NCBI GenBank assembly: GCA_003223025.1
Contig: QHXR01000016.1
Span: 307,160 to 371,159 of the forward strand
Source of the DNA: Acidobacteriota bacterium
GTDB taxonomy: Bacteria > Acidobacteriota > Blastocatellia > Pyrinomonadales > Pyrinomonadaceae
Reading direction: 5' to 3'
DNA length: 64,000 nucleotides
Both the position numbers and the translations under genes were made by a program. Every line of letters begins with the position of its first letter. Position 1 is the stretch's first letter. Positions 18,476-28,499 of the stretch are shown piece by piece. The notes under the pieces were generated by a model. It worked only from the letters and a program-made list of their open reading frames with translations, was not told the DNA's origin and ran no database searches.

Positions 18476-19714
18476 CTATTTCCTTCCACCCATCGGTCCG
18501 GCGGAGATCGTTTCGATGATCGGCAGGTAGATCGCGAGCAGGATCGCGACAACGACGCCTGCCATTAAGATCAAGATCAGCGGCTCGAGGAGCGTCGTCA
18601 ATTGTTCCAGCTTCACCTCGGCTTCGGCATCGTAGAATGCGGCGACCTCGTCAAGCATCTCACGAAGACTTCCCGATTTTTCGCCGATGCCGATCATGTC
18701 GAGACCAAGCTCCGGGATCCAGTTCGCTTTCTCAAGGGCTTCAGTAAACCCGCGTCCTTCCCGGATCATCGGCAAAACCGCATGGCTTCGACGGCGAAGC
18801 TCGAGATTATTCAAAGCCTGTGAAGCGATGTCCCATGAATCGGGAACCGTGATGCCACCCGCGAGAAGTGTCGACAGCGAACGCGCGAGCTGCGCAGTCG
18901 CCATCTGCCGGATCAGCATTCCGGCAACCGGAAGCTTCAAAAGAGTGCGGTGTACGATCAGTCTGCCGGAGTCGGTTCTTAGCCACGTGAAAAGGGCGAG
19001 ACCGACGATGATGATGAGCGGCAGCATCCACCAAATGTTGTTCGCGACGCCGGTCGATATCGCCAATACGACGACAGTGATCGTCGGAAGACCGCGATTC
19101 GCGCTCAAAGACTTAAACAGGTCCGACATGCGCGGGACGATATAGAGCGTCAGGAACGCGACCATGAAGGACGATGCGATCAAGAGAAACGCCGGATATG
19201 CGAGTGCTCCTCGGAGCTTGCGGCTGACACCGACGCTTCGCTTCAGATACTCGACGTACCTGATCAGGATGTCGTCCAGCGCGCCGCTCTTTTCACCGGA
19301 AAGGATGGAAGCCGTGTAGATCTTCGGAAAAATGCCCTGCGCTTCGAAGGCCTCGGAAAGCGGGATTCCGCTCTTGATCTTTTCCTCGACATCCATGAGG
19401 ACGAGCCGGAGATTCTCGGACGGTGACCGCGTCTTGAGAAGAGTGATTGCCTGCAGCATCGGGATGCCGGCCCGCAACAGCGCCGAGAGCTGCTGGTTGA
19501 AATGCAGAAAGTCCGCCTGCTTTACGCGGCCGTGCTTTCCACCCGACGCAAACGGATTGAACGAGGAAATGCCTCCCTCGTTGGACGAGACCGCGAATAC
19601 CTTAAACCCCTCACGCTCAAGCTGGAAGCGAGCGTCAGAGGCACCGCTGGCCTCAACAACTCTTGTTACGATGTCGCCTGAAGGCGTTCCTAGACGGCAA
19701 ATAAATTCTGACAT
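18476..19714 (-). CDS. GspF/PilC-type inner membrane platform protein
   Basis: A 412-residue type II secretion/type IV pilus platform protein. It has two T2SSF domains of about 120 residues each; the first includes FNQQLSALLRAGIPMLQAI and EKSGALDDIL, the second QLARSLSTLLAGGITVPDSW and GEKSGSLREML, the standard duplicated signature. Three membrane spans are visible, around residues 175-200, 225-245 and 380-405. It works with the adjacent GspE-like ATPase. No secretin, pseudopilin or prepilin peptidase gene is nearby, so the rest of the machine is encoded elsewhere. Confidence 0.95.
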   Translation of the reverse strand: MSEFICRLGTPSGDIVTRVVEASGASDARFQLEREGFKVFAVSSNEGGISSFNPFASGGKHGRVKQADFLHFNQQLSALLRAGIPMLQAITLLKTRSPSENLRLVLMDVEEKIKSGIPLSEAFEAQGIFPKIYTASILSGEKSGALDDILIRYVEYLKRSVGVSRKLRGALAYPAFLLIASSFMVAFLTLYIVPRMSDLFKSLSANRGLPTITVVVLAISTGVANNIWWMLPLIIIVGLALFTWLRTDSGRLIVHRTLLKLPVAGMLIRQMATAQLARSLSTLLAGGITVPDSWDIASQALNNLELRRRSHAVLPMIREGRGFTEALEKANWIPELGLDMIGIGEKSGSLREMLDEVAAFYDAEAEVKLEQLTTLLEPLILILMAGVVVAILLAIYLPIIETISAGPMGGRK

Positions 19715-19878
19715 GGATTCGGTCGATTTTTCTGGGGCGCGTCTTTTCGAAGGTGATCATCAAAGACCGCTCGGATTATAACACGCGACTTTCCGTGCAT
19801 TGTTGCAAAGTATGACAGTCAACGGATTTATTTTGACGAGAACAACTATTTGCCGGGTTGCCTCATCACAAAATTACC

Positions 19879-19907
19879 TTGCAGAAGTTGTACCTGTTAC
19901 TTAGAAT
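19879..19907 (+). promoter_or_regulatory. Candidate sigma-70 promoter for the VWA gene pair
   Basis: TTGCAG at 19879-19884 and TAGAAT at 19902-19907 are separated by 17 bases, and lie 30 bases before the first VWA start codon. It is the best match in the region between the divergent gspF-like and VWA genes. Confidence 0.5.
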
Positions 19908-19936
19908 TGTAATCGTTCCCCGGATCTGGAGAAATT

Positions 19937-20929
19937 ATGGCTTTCACGGGTTTTAAGGTCTATGACCGTCGCAGGTTGATGCTTCGGACAATGTGCTTTC
20001 TCTGCGCGTTCTTTGCGTGGACGATAGCCGTTTCCGCCCAGCAAGCCGAAGCCACTCCTCCTCCAGAGAATGACCCGAATTCGCCTGTCCGCATCAAAAC
20101 AGATCTTGTCACGCTTACTCTCACCGTCACCGACGTCTACGGCCGATACGTCATGGGTCTTGGCAAAAACGCTTTTACGGTTGTCGACAACAACCAGGAA
20201 CAGGACATCACCTTCTTTAGCGACACGGATGCTCCGGTCTCGCTTGGTATTTTGTTTGATGTCTCCGGATCGATGGGCGGCGAGAAAATAGTGAAAGCTC
20301 GCAAAGCGCTAGCAAGATTCATTAGCACGAGTCACCCGAGCGACGAATATTTTCTGATCGCCTTCAACAATCGCGCCCAACTTCTCCTCGATCGTACCCG
20401 TGACGGCGACGCCGTGCTGCAAAAACTGACCCTCGTAACTCCGAAGCAGAACACTGCTCTTTACGATGCTGTATATCTCGGACTCGAGCGCGTAACTCGC
20501 GGAAGCCACCAGAAACGAGCTCTTCTTATCATTAGCGACGGCCAGGATAATTCCTCGCGTTACAATTTTGGCGAAGTCCGCCGCCTAATGAAGGAATCGG
20601 ACGTGATCACATACGCTGTCGGGATCATCGATTCCGGAGACGCAGGGAGTCAGGTTGGCATGCAAGGTCAGGCATTTCTCGACGAGCTCACATCGGTGAC
20701 GGGCGGCAAATCGTTTTATCCGACCAGCGACGTCGAGCTTGACGAGATCTTCGATCGAATTTCGATCGAGCTCCGCCATCAGTATTCCATCGGTTACACT
20801 CCAAAGGATTTCCAGCCGGACGGCAAATGGCGAAAAGTCAAAGTTAAGGTCAAACCCCCTCGCGGTTTGCCGCGTCTAACCGTTCGAAGCCGTGACGGTT
20901 ATTATGCGACGGCTGCTGACACACGTTAG
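19937..20929 (+). CDS. Exported VWA-domain protein (VWFA-related acidobacterial type)
   Basis: A 330-residue protein with an N-terminal signal (MLRTMCFLCAFFAWTIAVSA, ending ...VSAQQ). The sequence RIKTDLVTLTLTVTDVYGRY then GLGKNAFTVVDNNQEQDITFF matches the opening of the VWFA-related family known from Acidobacteriota. The VWA metal site is intact: DVSGS (DXSXS) with a later Thr/Asp (LIISDGQDNS). The end PRLTVRSRDGYYA is also typical. It is likely periplasmic and binds a partner through a divalent metal; the partner is unknown. It is 16 bases upstream of a second VWA gene, so they form an operon. Confidence 0.88.
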   Translation: MAFTGFKVYDRRRLMLRTMCFLCAFFAWTIAVSAQQAEATPPPENDPNSPVRIKTDLVTLTLTVTDVYGRYVMGLGKNAFTVVDNNQEQDITFFSDTDAPVSLGILFDVSGSMGGEKIVKARKALARFISTSHPSDEYFLIAFNNRAQLLLDRTRDGDAVLQKLTLVTPKQNTALYDAVYLGLERVTRGSHQKRALLIISDGQDNSSRYNFGEVRRLMKESDVITYAVGIIDSGDAGSQVGMQGQAFLDELTSVTGGKSFYPTSDVELDEIFDRISIELRHQYSIGYTPKDFQPDGKWRKVKVKVKPPRGLPRLTVRSRDGYYATAADTR

Positions 20930-20945
20930 CTTTCCGATTTAGAAA

Positions 20946-22031
20946 ATGAGACGAGTTTATTTCTTCGGCCTTTTTGCTCTCCTTTCACTTTTATTGAGCT
21001 CTGAGCTGCTTTCGAATAGCAGCCTCGCTCAGACTGCCGGCGTGAGCAAAGTCTCCGCCACAACGACAAAAGCAACGCCGACGCCGACACCGAAACCTGC
21101 TCCCACGATCCGCGAAGAGGACATCGTCGAAACGGTCGAGACCGAGCTGGTAAATCTCAACGTCCGGGTCATCGATCGCAATAATCGTCCGATAAACAAT
21201 ATTCAGGAAAGCGAGTTCAAGATCTTCGAAGACAACGTCCCCCAGAAGATCGAGTTCTTTTCGAAGTCCGAAGTTCCGACAAACTACTCCCTTGTCATCG
21301 ACAACTCGGGATCGCTCCGAACGCAGATAAACGAGGTTATCGAAGCAAGCAAGATCATCGTCAGCGCCAATAAGCCGGAAGACGAGACGAGCGTCATTCG
21401 ATTTGTAAGCTCCGACAAGATCGAGGTTCTGCAGGATTTCACCGCGAACAAGACCGATCTCAACGATGCTTTGGAGGGGTTGTATACCGAAGGAGGCCAG
21501 ACGGCGATCATCGACGCGGTTTACCTCGCGGCCGACAAAGTTACGGATTACGAAAAGAGCTCGAAGAACGACGATCGAAAACGCAGAGCTCTTATCCTGG
21601 TATCGGATGGCGAAGACGTCGCGAGCTATTACACGCAACAGCAGCTCTTCGACCTTCTCAAAGAAACGGATGTTCAGATCTACGTCGTCGGATTCGTGAA
21701 GGACCTTAGTGCGGAAAAGGGATTCATTTCGAAGAGCAAACAGGGCAAGGCGAAGTCGTTCCTCGAGAAGCTTGCGACGGATACGGGCGGCAAAGCATAT
21801 TTTCCAAACTCGGTAGCTGAGCTGAACCCGATCGCGCGCGAGATTGCGAGCGAATTGCGGACTCAATACTCGATCGGATATCTGCCATCCAACGATCGCG
21901 AAGACGGAACGTTTCGAAATATTAAGGTTCAGGTGGGTGACGGACCCGGCGGTCAAAAGCGGATCGCATTAACTCGAGCCGGTCGGATCGCCGCCGGCGG
22001 AACTCCAGCCCCGACCACCAGACCAAAATAA
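20946..22031 (+). CDS. Exported VWA-domain protein, second of tandem pair
   Basis: A 361-residue paralogue of the preceding gene. It has a signal peptide (FFGLFALLSLLLSSELLSNS), a Thr/Pro-rich linker (TPTPTPKPAPT), then the family opening VETELVNLNVRVIDRNNRP. The metal site reads DNSGS with ALILVSDGEDVAS further on; the C-terminus QYSIGYLPSNDREDG matches its neighbour. It closely resembles the third VWA protein encoded at 22760-23401 (shared DNSGS, EGGQTAI, DAVKSAAD-like and SDGED-like blocks). The operon ends at a clear terminator just after the stop. Confidence 0.88.
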   Translation: MRRVYFFGLFALLSLLLSSELLSNSSLAQTAGVSKVSATTTKATPTPTPKPAPTIREEDIVETVETELVNLNVRVIDRNNRPINNIQESEFKIFEDNVPQKIEFFSKSEVPTNYSLVIDNSGSLRTQINEVIEASKIIVSANKPEDETSVIRFVSSDKIEVLQDFTANKTDLNDALEGLYTEGGQTAIIDAVYLAADKVTDYEKSSKNDDRKRRALILVSDGEDVASYYTQQQLFDLLKETDVQIYVVGFVKDLSAEKGFISKSKQGKAKSFLEKLATDTGGKAYFPNSVAELNPIAREIASELRTQYSIGYLPSNDREDGTFRNIKVQVGDGPGGQKRIALTRAGRIAAGGTPAPTTRPK

Positions 22032-22062
22032 AAAAAGGACGGGCATTTAGCCCGTCCTTTTC
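22031..22062 (+). terminator. Rho-independent terminator of the VWA operon
   Basis: GGACGGGC and GCCCGTCC pair perfectly around ATTTA at 22037-22057, followed by TTTTCTT. The A-run before it would make it work for the convergent BMC transcript too. Confidence 0.9.
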
Positions 22063-22094
22063 TTCTCATCTACGAGTCGAATTCAACGTCCGTC

Positions 22095-22412
22095 CTACTC
22101 CGGAACCGAACCCGAGATCTTCTTCCGATTCGTCTCGCCAGTGTCGATGACGGGTATGCCGTCGCTCACCTCGCTGTGCGGACTGGGAATGACATGGACG
22201 GCCGTCACGGTTCCGACTCTTCGGGCGGCCGCGGCTCCGGCATCGACCGCTGCTTTGACGGCGCCGACTTCGCCACGAACGATCGCGGTCACAAGTCCCG
22301 CGTCGACTTTTTCATATCCGACGAGTCTTACATTCGCCGCCTTGACCATCGCGTCAGCCGCCTCGATCATCGCGACCAATCCCATACATTCGACCAAACC
22401 AAGTGCTTCCAT
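22095..22412 (-). CDS. BMC-domain microcompartment shell protein (hexamer type)
   Basis: A 105-residue single-BMC-domain protein of the PduA/EutM/CcmK group. The fold's signature is clear: [52 protein letters not shown], then [11 protein letters not shown]. Proteins of this type form hexamers that tile the facets of bacterial microcompartments. A tail of about 20 residues follows the domain. It is the last gene of the minus-strand BMC operon and lies 18 bases after the zinc-ribbon gene. Confidence 0.95.
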   Translation of the reverse strand: MEALGLVECMGLVAMIEAADAMVKAANVRLVGYEKVDAGLVTAIVRGEVGAVKAAVDAGAAAARRVGTVTAVHVIPSPHSEVSDGIPVIDTGETNRKKISGSVPE

Positions 22413-22430
22413 AAAAATTTTCCGGTCCCG

Positions 22431-22760
22431 TTAGTGCAAGTATAGGGCAATCAAAAATAAAACCAACGCTCCGGTGACAAGTACGATGGTCGTGATGACA
22501 AATCCCAATGGAAACTTCTGCGGACGTTCCCATGTGATCTCGACCGGTTGTCGAATAACGGATCGACGTTGGTTGCGAAGCGAAGCCGCCGATCGAAGCG
22601 GCGGACGAGCTTCAGGTGCGCTCTCAACCTTCGCTTCCGGAACTGTGACTGACCTGTCTCCGCGCACGCGCCCGCCGCAGTTGTAGCAAAACACCGATTC
22701 GTCGCGAACCTCGGCTCCGCAAGCGTCGCACTTCTCGATTGTGATCACTGATTCTGCCAT
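22431..22760 (-). CDS. Zinc-ribbon protein with C-terminal membrane span, in BMC operon
   Basis: A 109-residue protein. The N-terminus is a zinc ribbon with two CXXC knuckles, Cys11/Cys14 (CDACG) and Cys25/Cys28 (CYNCG). A basic, Arg/Pro-rich stretch follows, and residues about 85-107 (FVITTIVLVTGALVLFLIAL) form one C-terminal membrane span, so the ribbon faces the cytoplasm. The start overlaps the stop of the VWA gene (TAATG), indicating coupling. The family is not one I recognise. Its position between a VWA gene and a shell gene suggests a role in placing or regulating the compartment, but that is inference. Confidence 0.75.
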   Translation of the reverse strand: MAESVITIEKCDACGAEVRDESVFCYNCGGRVRGDRSVTVPEAKVESAPEARPPLRSAASLRNQRRSVIRQPVEITWERPQKFPLGFVITTIVLVTGALVLFLIALYLH

Positions 22761-23401
22761 TATCTGGTTCGCATTTGAGCCGTGACGAGCTTAACCGCCG
22801 CCGGAAGATCGGCTCGGACTTTCGAGACGACAACCGAACCGCCCGTATCTTTCGCGAGACGATCGATGATCTTTGTGAAGACCTTCGTGTCGGTCATCGC
22901 TATCACGAATACGCGAATATTCTGTTCCTTCAAAAGCTTTAACACATCATCGATCTTCGAAACGCTTCCGCGATCTTCGCCGTCGGTGATAAGGACGAGA
23001 GCACGCAATCGCCCATCATCGCGACGAGCGTTCTCGGACAAATAATCCGCAGCGCTTTTTACGGCGTCGAGGATTGCCGTCTGGCCGCCTTCGATAAACA
23101 TGTTTTGAGCGGCGTCGTGAAGCTCCGATTTGCGGTAGGTGAATTCCTGACGAAGAGCGATCTTCGGCGTATCGACAAACGTAACGAGAAACGTTTCGTC
23201 GTCGGCTCCGTTCTCATCGACAACATCCGCTGCGACAGTTATCACACGGTCGAGCAGCATACGGAACGAACCCGAGTTATCAACCACGAGTCCGTAACTC
23301 ACCGGCAGTTTCTCGACCGCCTTCGGCGCTTTGTCCTGCGCCGAAACAAGCGCACACAGGGCGACGATGGTAACAAGGACTGCAGCGGTAAGTCGGATCA
23401 T
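22760..23401 (-). CDS. Exported VWA-domain protein inside the BMC operon
   Basis: A 213-residue protein with signal peptide (AAVLVTIVALCALVSAQ) and a single VWA domain. The metal site DNSGS starts at about residue 42, with EGGQTAILDAVKSAADYL and ALVLITDGEDRGS completing the fold. It is a shorter relative of the two VWA proteins encoded on the opposite strand nearby, lacking their N-terminal beta domain and C-terminal YSIGY segment. It follows the aldehyde dehydrogenase gene by six bases and overlaps the zinc-ribbon gene by one, so it belongs to the BMC transcript. An exported protein in a cytoplasmic-organelle operon is unusual. Confidence 0.85.
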   Translation of the reverse strand: MIRLTAAVLVTIVALCALVSAQDKAPKAVEKLPVSYGLVVDNSGSFRMLLDRVITVAADVVDENGADDETFLVTFVDTPKIALRQEFTYRKSELHDAAQNMFIEGGQTAILDAVKSAADYLSENARRDDGRLRALVLITDGEDRGSVSKIDDVLKLLKEQNIRVFVIAMTDTKVFTKIIDRLAKDTGGSVVVSKVRADLPAAVKLVTAQMRTR

Positions 23402-23407
23402 AGAGAT

Positions 23408-25141
23408 TCAGGCGGACGCAAAAATATCTTTCTCGTTTCCGAGATCCCGTGCCGACGGCGTGAGGATTGTCTTAGGCGTGATGTAGATCTTTTCCCCTTT
23501 CTCGATCGCCGCGCGGACATCGGTTTCACTGACGAAATCCATCGGCGTGTGATTGGTCCCGTTTTCGGTTAGGGACTGCGGACGAAGTTCGTGGATTATA
23601 GTTTTCACCGGTGAAGCGTCGGGCTGAGCGGCGGGCTGCGGCGGATCGGGCAGCGGCGTATCCGCGATCTTCTTACTTAAAAACTGATCGACGATGGCGG
23701 CGATCTGATCACGATTTGGTTTTGGTTTCTGCGTCATCACGGATGGCGTCGCTGTCGGTTGAGCGGCTGCGGCTTTCACTTTCGGCCGTTCCGCTCCGAC
23801 GGGCTTTGTCTCCCACGCGACCCGTTTGATGTCCATCAGATGGATCGGCGAAACATTGTCCGAAGTCACGTTTCCGCCCCACGATCCGCAGCCCAGTGTC
23901 ATCGACGGCGGAAGATCCGTCGAAAACCCGATGGCTCCGTGCGTCGTCGGCGAATTTATCACGACTCGAGACGCCGGCATTTTCGCTCCGTAAGCGATCG
24001 CCGCGTCGCGGTTCTGCGTGTGCATTCCCGCCGTGTGTCCCATGCCGCCGAACTGAAGGATCTCGTAGCATCGATCAGCTCCCTGCTCAATTCCATCTAC
24101 GACAAAGAACGCCAACGTCGGTGAAAGTTTTTCGATCGACCAGGGATAGTCGCGTCCCACGCCGGCGCAATCGGCAAGCAGACAACGAGTGCCGCTCGGG
24201 ATCGTAACGCCGGCGAGATTCGCGATGTACTCTGCAGATTTTCCGACGATGCCGGCGTTCAAAGTTCGCTGCGGTGTGAGCAGGACTTTTGCGACGGCTT
24301 CGGCCTCGGCCGGATTCAAAAAATGTCCGCCCTGCTGCTTGAATTGCTCTCGAACTTCCGCTTCGAGCGGAGCATCGACGACGACGGACTGCTCCGAGGC
24401 GCAGATCGTCCCGTTGTCGAAGCAGGTTCCGGTCAAAATATCGCTGACGGCCTTCGCCGCGTTCGCGGTGCGTTCGATAAAACACGGGACGTTTCCGGGC
24501 CCGACGCCAAACGCGGGCTTGCCGGATGAATAAGCCGCACGAACGAGTCCGATCCCGCCGGTCGCGAGTATCACCGCAGTTCGCTTGTGCTTCATCAGAG
24601 TTTCAGTGGCTTCGATCGTGCTGTTTTGAATGCAGTAGATCGCTTCGGGAGGAAGTCCGTTTGCGATCCCGGCTTCCCGCATCACGCGAGTCGTCTCGGC
24701 GATGCATCTTGCCGCCGACGGATGAGGTGAGAGGACGATCGTGTTGCGAGATTTGATGGAGATGATGATCTTGAATATCGCGGTCGAGGTCGGATTGGTC
24801 GATGGAATGATTGCTGCCACGACACCGCGCGGACTTGCGATCTCGACGACGCTTCCGTTATCGGCAACCACTCCGACAGTTTTCAGAGTGCGGAAGTAAT
24901 TCCAAACGTCTTCGGCCGCAAAGCGATTCTTTTCCCGCTTGTCATCCGCTTTGCCGAAACCCGTCTCTTCGTGCGCGAGCAGACCGAGTCGCGCCGATTC
25001 GGCGAGCGCGACCTTTGCCATAGCTTCGCAGATCGCGTCGATCTTTGCCTGATCGAAGCGGGCAATAGTTTGAAAGGCACGGTGTGCAGCTTCAACCGCG
25101 TCCCGTGCCTCTTGTTGTGCGATTAGATCTTTGTCGCCCAT
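23408..25141 (-). CDS. CoA-acylating aldehyde dehydrogenase, BMC-associated, with C-terminal extension
   Basis: A 577-residue protein whose first ~450 residues match acetylating aldehyde dehydrogenases (PduP/EutE and the AdhE N-terminal domain). The catalytic Cys is Cys247 in [11 protein letters not shown]; the cofactor-binding segment [14 protein letters not shown] and the GPGNVP loop are present. It would convert an aldehyde, CoA and NAD+ to acyl-CoA inside the compartment. The extension has a Pro/Ala-rich linker, an amphipathic helix [17 protein letters not shown] (about 477-493) resembling an encapsulation peptide, another Pro-rich linker, then [18 protein letters not shown] near 551-568, a motif seen in EutQ-like and other BMC proteins. 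It is the second gene of the operon. Confidence 0.9.
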   Translation of the reverse strand: MGDKDLIAQQEARDAVEAAHRAFQTIARFDQAKIDAICEAMAKVALAESARLGLLAHEETGFGKADDKREKNRFAAEDVWNYFRTLKTVGVVADNGSVVEIASPRGVVAAIIPSTNPTSTAIFKIIISIKSRNTIVLSPHPSAARCIAETTRVMREAGIANGLPPEAIYCIQNSTIEATETLMKHKRTAVILATGGIGLVRAAYSSGKPAFGVGPGNVPCFIERTANAAKAVSDILTGTCFDNGTICASEQSVVVDAPLEAEVREQFKQQGGHFLNPAEAEAVAKVLLTPQRTLNAGIVGKSAEYIANLAGVTIPSGTRCLLADCAGVGRDYPWSIEKLSPTLAFFVVDGIEQGADRCYEILQFGGMGHTAGMHTQNRDAAIAYGAKMPASRVVINSPTTHGAIGFSTDLPPSMTLGCGSWGGNVTSDNVSPIHLMDIKRVAWETKPVGAERPKVKAAAAQPTATPSVMTQKPKPNRDQIAAIVDQFLSKKIADTPLPDPPQPAAQPDASPVKTIIHELRPQSLTENGTNHTPMDFVSETDVRAAIEKGEKIYITPKTILTPSARDLGNEKDIFASA

Positions 25142-25217
25142 CTGTCCTGGTGCGACGCGGCGAGGAAGAAGACCCGGCGACGCGGAGATTAAATCACCGC
25201 GTCACCGCGTCTCACCT

Positions 25218-25613
25218 TCACCGTGTCTTACTCTTATTCCCCTGCATCCCGGTACCGGTTCCCGAAGCGTCGCCGGATCCCAATTGTCGTCCGCCGCCAC
25301 CTCCAAGAGCCTTTTCATCGGGGCTGAGACCGATCTTTCCACCCTTTGGAAGTACGCGTTCGACTTCGCCGTGCGGTCGAGGAATCACATGAACACTGAT
25401 CAGTTCACCCACGCGTCGAGCTGCGGCAGCTCCCGCATCCGTCGCGGCTTTCACCGCTCCGACGTCACCACGGACAAAGATCGTTACGTAGCCCGCGCCG
25501 ATGTATTCTTTCCCGATCAGTTGAACATTCGCAGCCTTAACCATTGCGTCAGCCGCTTCAACCGCGCCGACGAATCCCTTGGTTTCGACCATACCGAGTG
25601 CTTCTAAACTCAT
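25218..25613 (-). CDS. BMC-domain shell protein with Gly-rich tail
   Basis: A 131-residue hexamer-type shell protein. The BMC domain spans about residues 1-88: [39 protein letters not shown] and [19 protein letters not shown] 40-residue extension ends in [20 protein letters not shown] and basic residues, likely flexible and exposed on one face of the hexamer. It is the first gene of the BMC operon. It shares long identical blocks with the other shell protein at 22095-22412, so the two are paralogues that could co-assemble. Confidence 0.95.
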   Translation of the reverse strand: MSLEALGMVETKGFVGAVEAADAMVKAANVQLIGKEYIGAGYVTIFVRGDVGAVKAATDAGAAAARRVGELISVHVIPRPHGEVERVLPKGGKIGLSPDEKALGGGGGRQLGSGDASGTGTGMQGNKSKTR

Positions 25614-25719
25614 TATCAGTTCCTCGCTTTTTGATTTGCCTTTTGAAGTTTATATCAAGACGTGAATTATGCCTAAAACTATCACGCGGCCAAGCGATTA
25701 ATCAAGCGGTTGGCATTAA

Positions 25720-25749
25720 TTGACAAGCATTGTTTAGCGAAGCTATATT
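25720..25749 (+). promoter_or_regulatory. Strong sigma-70-like promoter for the rodZ-like gene
   Basis: A perfect TTGACA at 25720-25725 and TATATT at 25744-25749 are separated by 18 bases, 57 bases before the ATG at 25806. It points away from the divergent BMC operon. Confidence 0.75.
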
Positions 25750-25805
25750 TCAAGTTTAAGATCAGGGCATTTCGCAGTTAGTGTACCGACGGGAAACCAC
25801 AAGAC

Positions 25806-26801
25806 ATGTCATCTACCTTGGGCGAAAAATTGCGAGAGGCTCGTGAAGAGCGAGGTATATCCATCAGCGAGGTCGCCGAGCAAACCCGGATCTCGCCCAT
25901 GTATATCGAGTCGATCGAGAAGGACAACTACAAACCGCTCCCAGGCGGTATTTTTAATAAGGGGTTTGTAAAGTCGTACGCCAAATATGTTGGAATCGAC
26001 GAGCAGGAAGCTCTGCAGGACTACGCCCGCCTCGTTGCTCAAAACGAGGAAGCGGTCGATGATTCAAATCCGCGGTATCGTCCGGAAGTTCTTACCGATG
26101 ACGCTCGATCTTCTTCGTCGATTGTTCCGACCGTTGTTTTTGCAGGTATCATTCTCGCCTTGATGACCGGAGGAATCCTCTTCGTCGTCAATTACATAAA
26201 GAACCAGCCTCCGGCGACGTCGGGCGTGTCGAATACGTCTAACAGCAATAACAATACGACAGCGAATACTGTAGCTCTCGAGACAAACTCGAATTCGCAG
26301 CCGATCGGGGACCAGATCCGCGTCGAATTCAAGGTCCTCGCCGAAAAGGTTTCGGTAGCGTCGACAGTTGACGGCACTCAGGCTTCGGACGACATCTCGC
26401 CGGAGACGCCAAAGACTTACACGGCACAGCAAACGATAAAGCTTCGCTACTATCGCGGATTCGCCGACAAGGTTCAGATCATGCTCAACGGCAAGCAGAT
26501 TACTCCGCCGCCTCCGCCGGCAAGAGGTAATATCGAGTTCGAGATCAATCGCGAAAATGTCGCACGGATCTACGAGTCGGGCCAAGTCGTTCCGGGATCT
26601 GCCGCGACGGTTGCAACTGCTGCGACTCCGGCAACGACGACCGCTTCTCCGAGTTCGACTCCGAATGTGACGCCGTCGAAATCACCCGTTCCGCGACCGA
26701 GCGCGACTTTGCCTACGCCGGCGTTCACACCGCAAGCGGCACCGCCGCGGAAAACACCGACGCCGATCGTTGTCGGACGACCGCCCTCGACGCCGAATTG
26801 A
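25806..26801 (+). CDS. RodZ-like helix-turn-helix membrane protein
   Basis: A 331-residue protein with the RodZ layout. Residues 1-75 form a HTH_25-type domain (LGEKLREAREERGISISEVA, IEKDNYKPLPGGIFNKGFVK) that in RodZ contacts MreB. One membrane span follows (about 104-126, VPTVVFAGIILALMTGGILF), then an Asn/Thr-rich linker, a periplasmic DUF4115-like beta domain (about 165-260) and a Pro/Thr/Ser-rich tail. RodZ links the MreB cytoskeleton to cell-wall synthesis; the domain order supports but does not prove the same job here. It is transcribed from its own promoter and followed by a terminator-like hairpin before guaB. Confidence 0.82.
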   Translation: MSSTLGEKLREAREERGISISEVAEQTRISPMYIESIEKDNYKPLPGGIFNKGFVKSYAKYVGIDEQEALQDYARLVAQNEEAVDDSNPRYRPEVLTDDARSSSSIVPTVVFAGIILALMTGGILFVVNYIKNQPPATSGVSNTSNSNNNTTANTVALETNSNSQPIGDQIRVEFKVLAEKVSVASTVDGTQASDDISPETPKTYTAQQTIKLRYYRGFADKVQIMLNGKQITPPPPPARGNIEFEINRENVARIYESGQVVPGSAATVATAATPATTTASPSSTPNVTPSKSPVPRPSATLPTPAFTPQAAPPRKTPTPIVVGRPPSTPN

Positions 26802-26852
26802 TATGGCTGGAATTGCCGGCCGGATTTTGAAATCACGATCACTGGATCAAGG

Positions 26853-26880
26853 TGCCTGCCGAAAGCGTGCGGGCATTTTT
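26853..26880 (+). terminator. Terminator-like hairpin between rodZ-like gene and guaB
   Basis: TGCCTGC (26853-26859) and GCGGGCA (26869-26875) form a seven-pair stem with one G-U, followed by five T. It ends only 23 bases before the guaB start codon, so it could stop rodZ transcription or act as a leader attenuator for guaB. Confidence 0.7.
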
Positions 26881-26900
26881 ATTAGTTTTAATGGATTTGA

Positions 26901-28373
<1,473 letters not shown>

Positions 28374-28377
28374 TTTC

Positions 28378-28483
28378 GTTCAGAGTGCGCGATTTATCGC
28401 GTAGTTTAATGCAGCGATTTATCGCGGTTTTAACGACATGCTGATCGCGAAGAAAACTACGCGGCAAACCGCACACTCTGAAC
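28378..28483. repeat. Palindromic repeat between convergent guaB and ABC-F genes
   Basis: The arms 28378-28407 (beginning GTTCAGAGTGCGCG in the left flank) and 28454-28483 (ending CGCACACTCTGAAC) are inverted copies; the left arm includes its own hairpin GCGCGATTTATCGCG. It may end both transcripts, and resembles the other dispersed palindromes of the window. Confidence 0.8.
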
Positions 28484-28499
28484 TTATCCGCAGTCTTAA

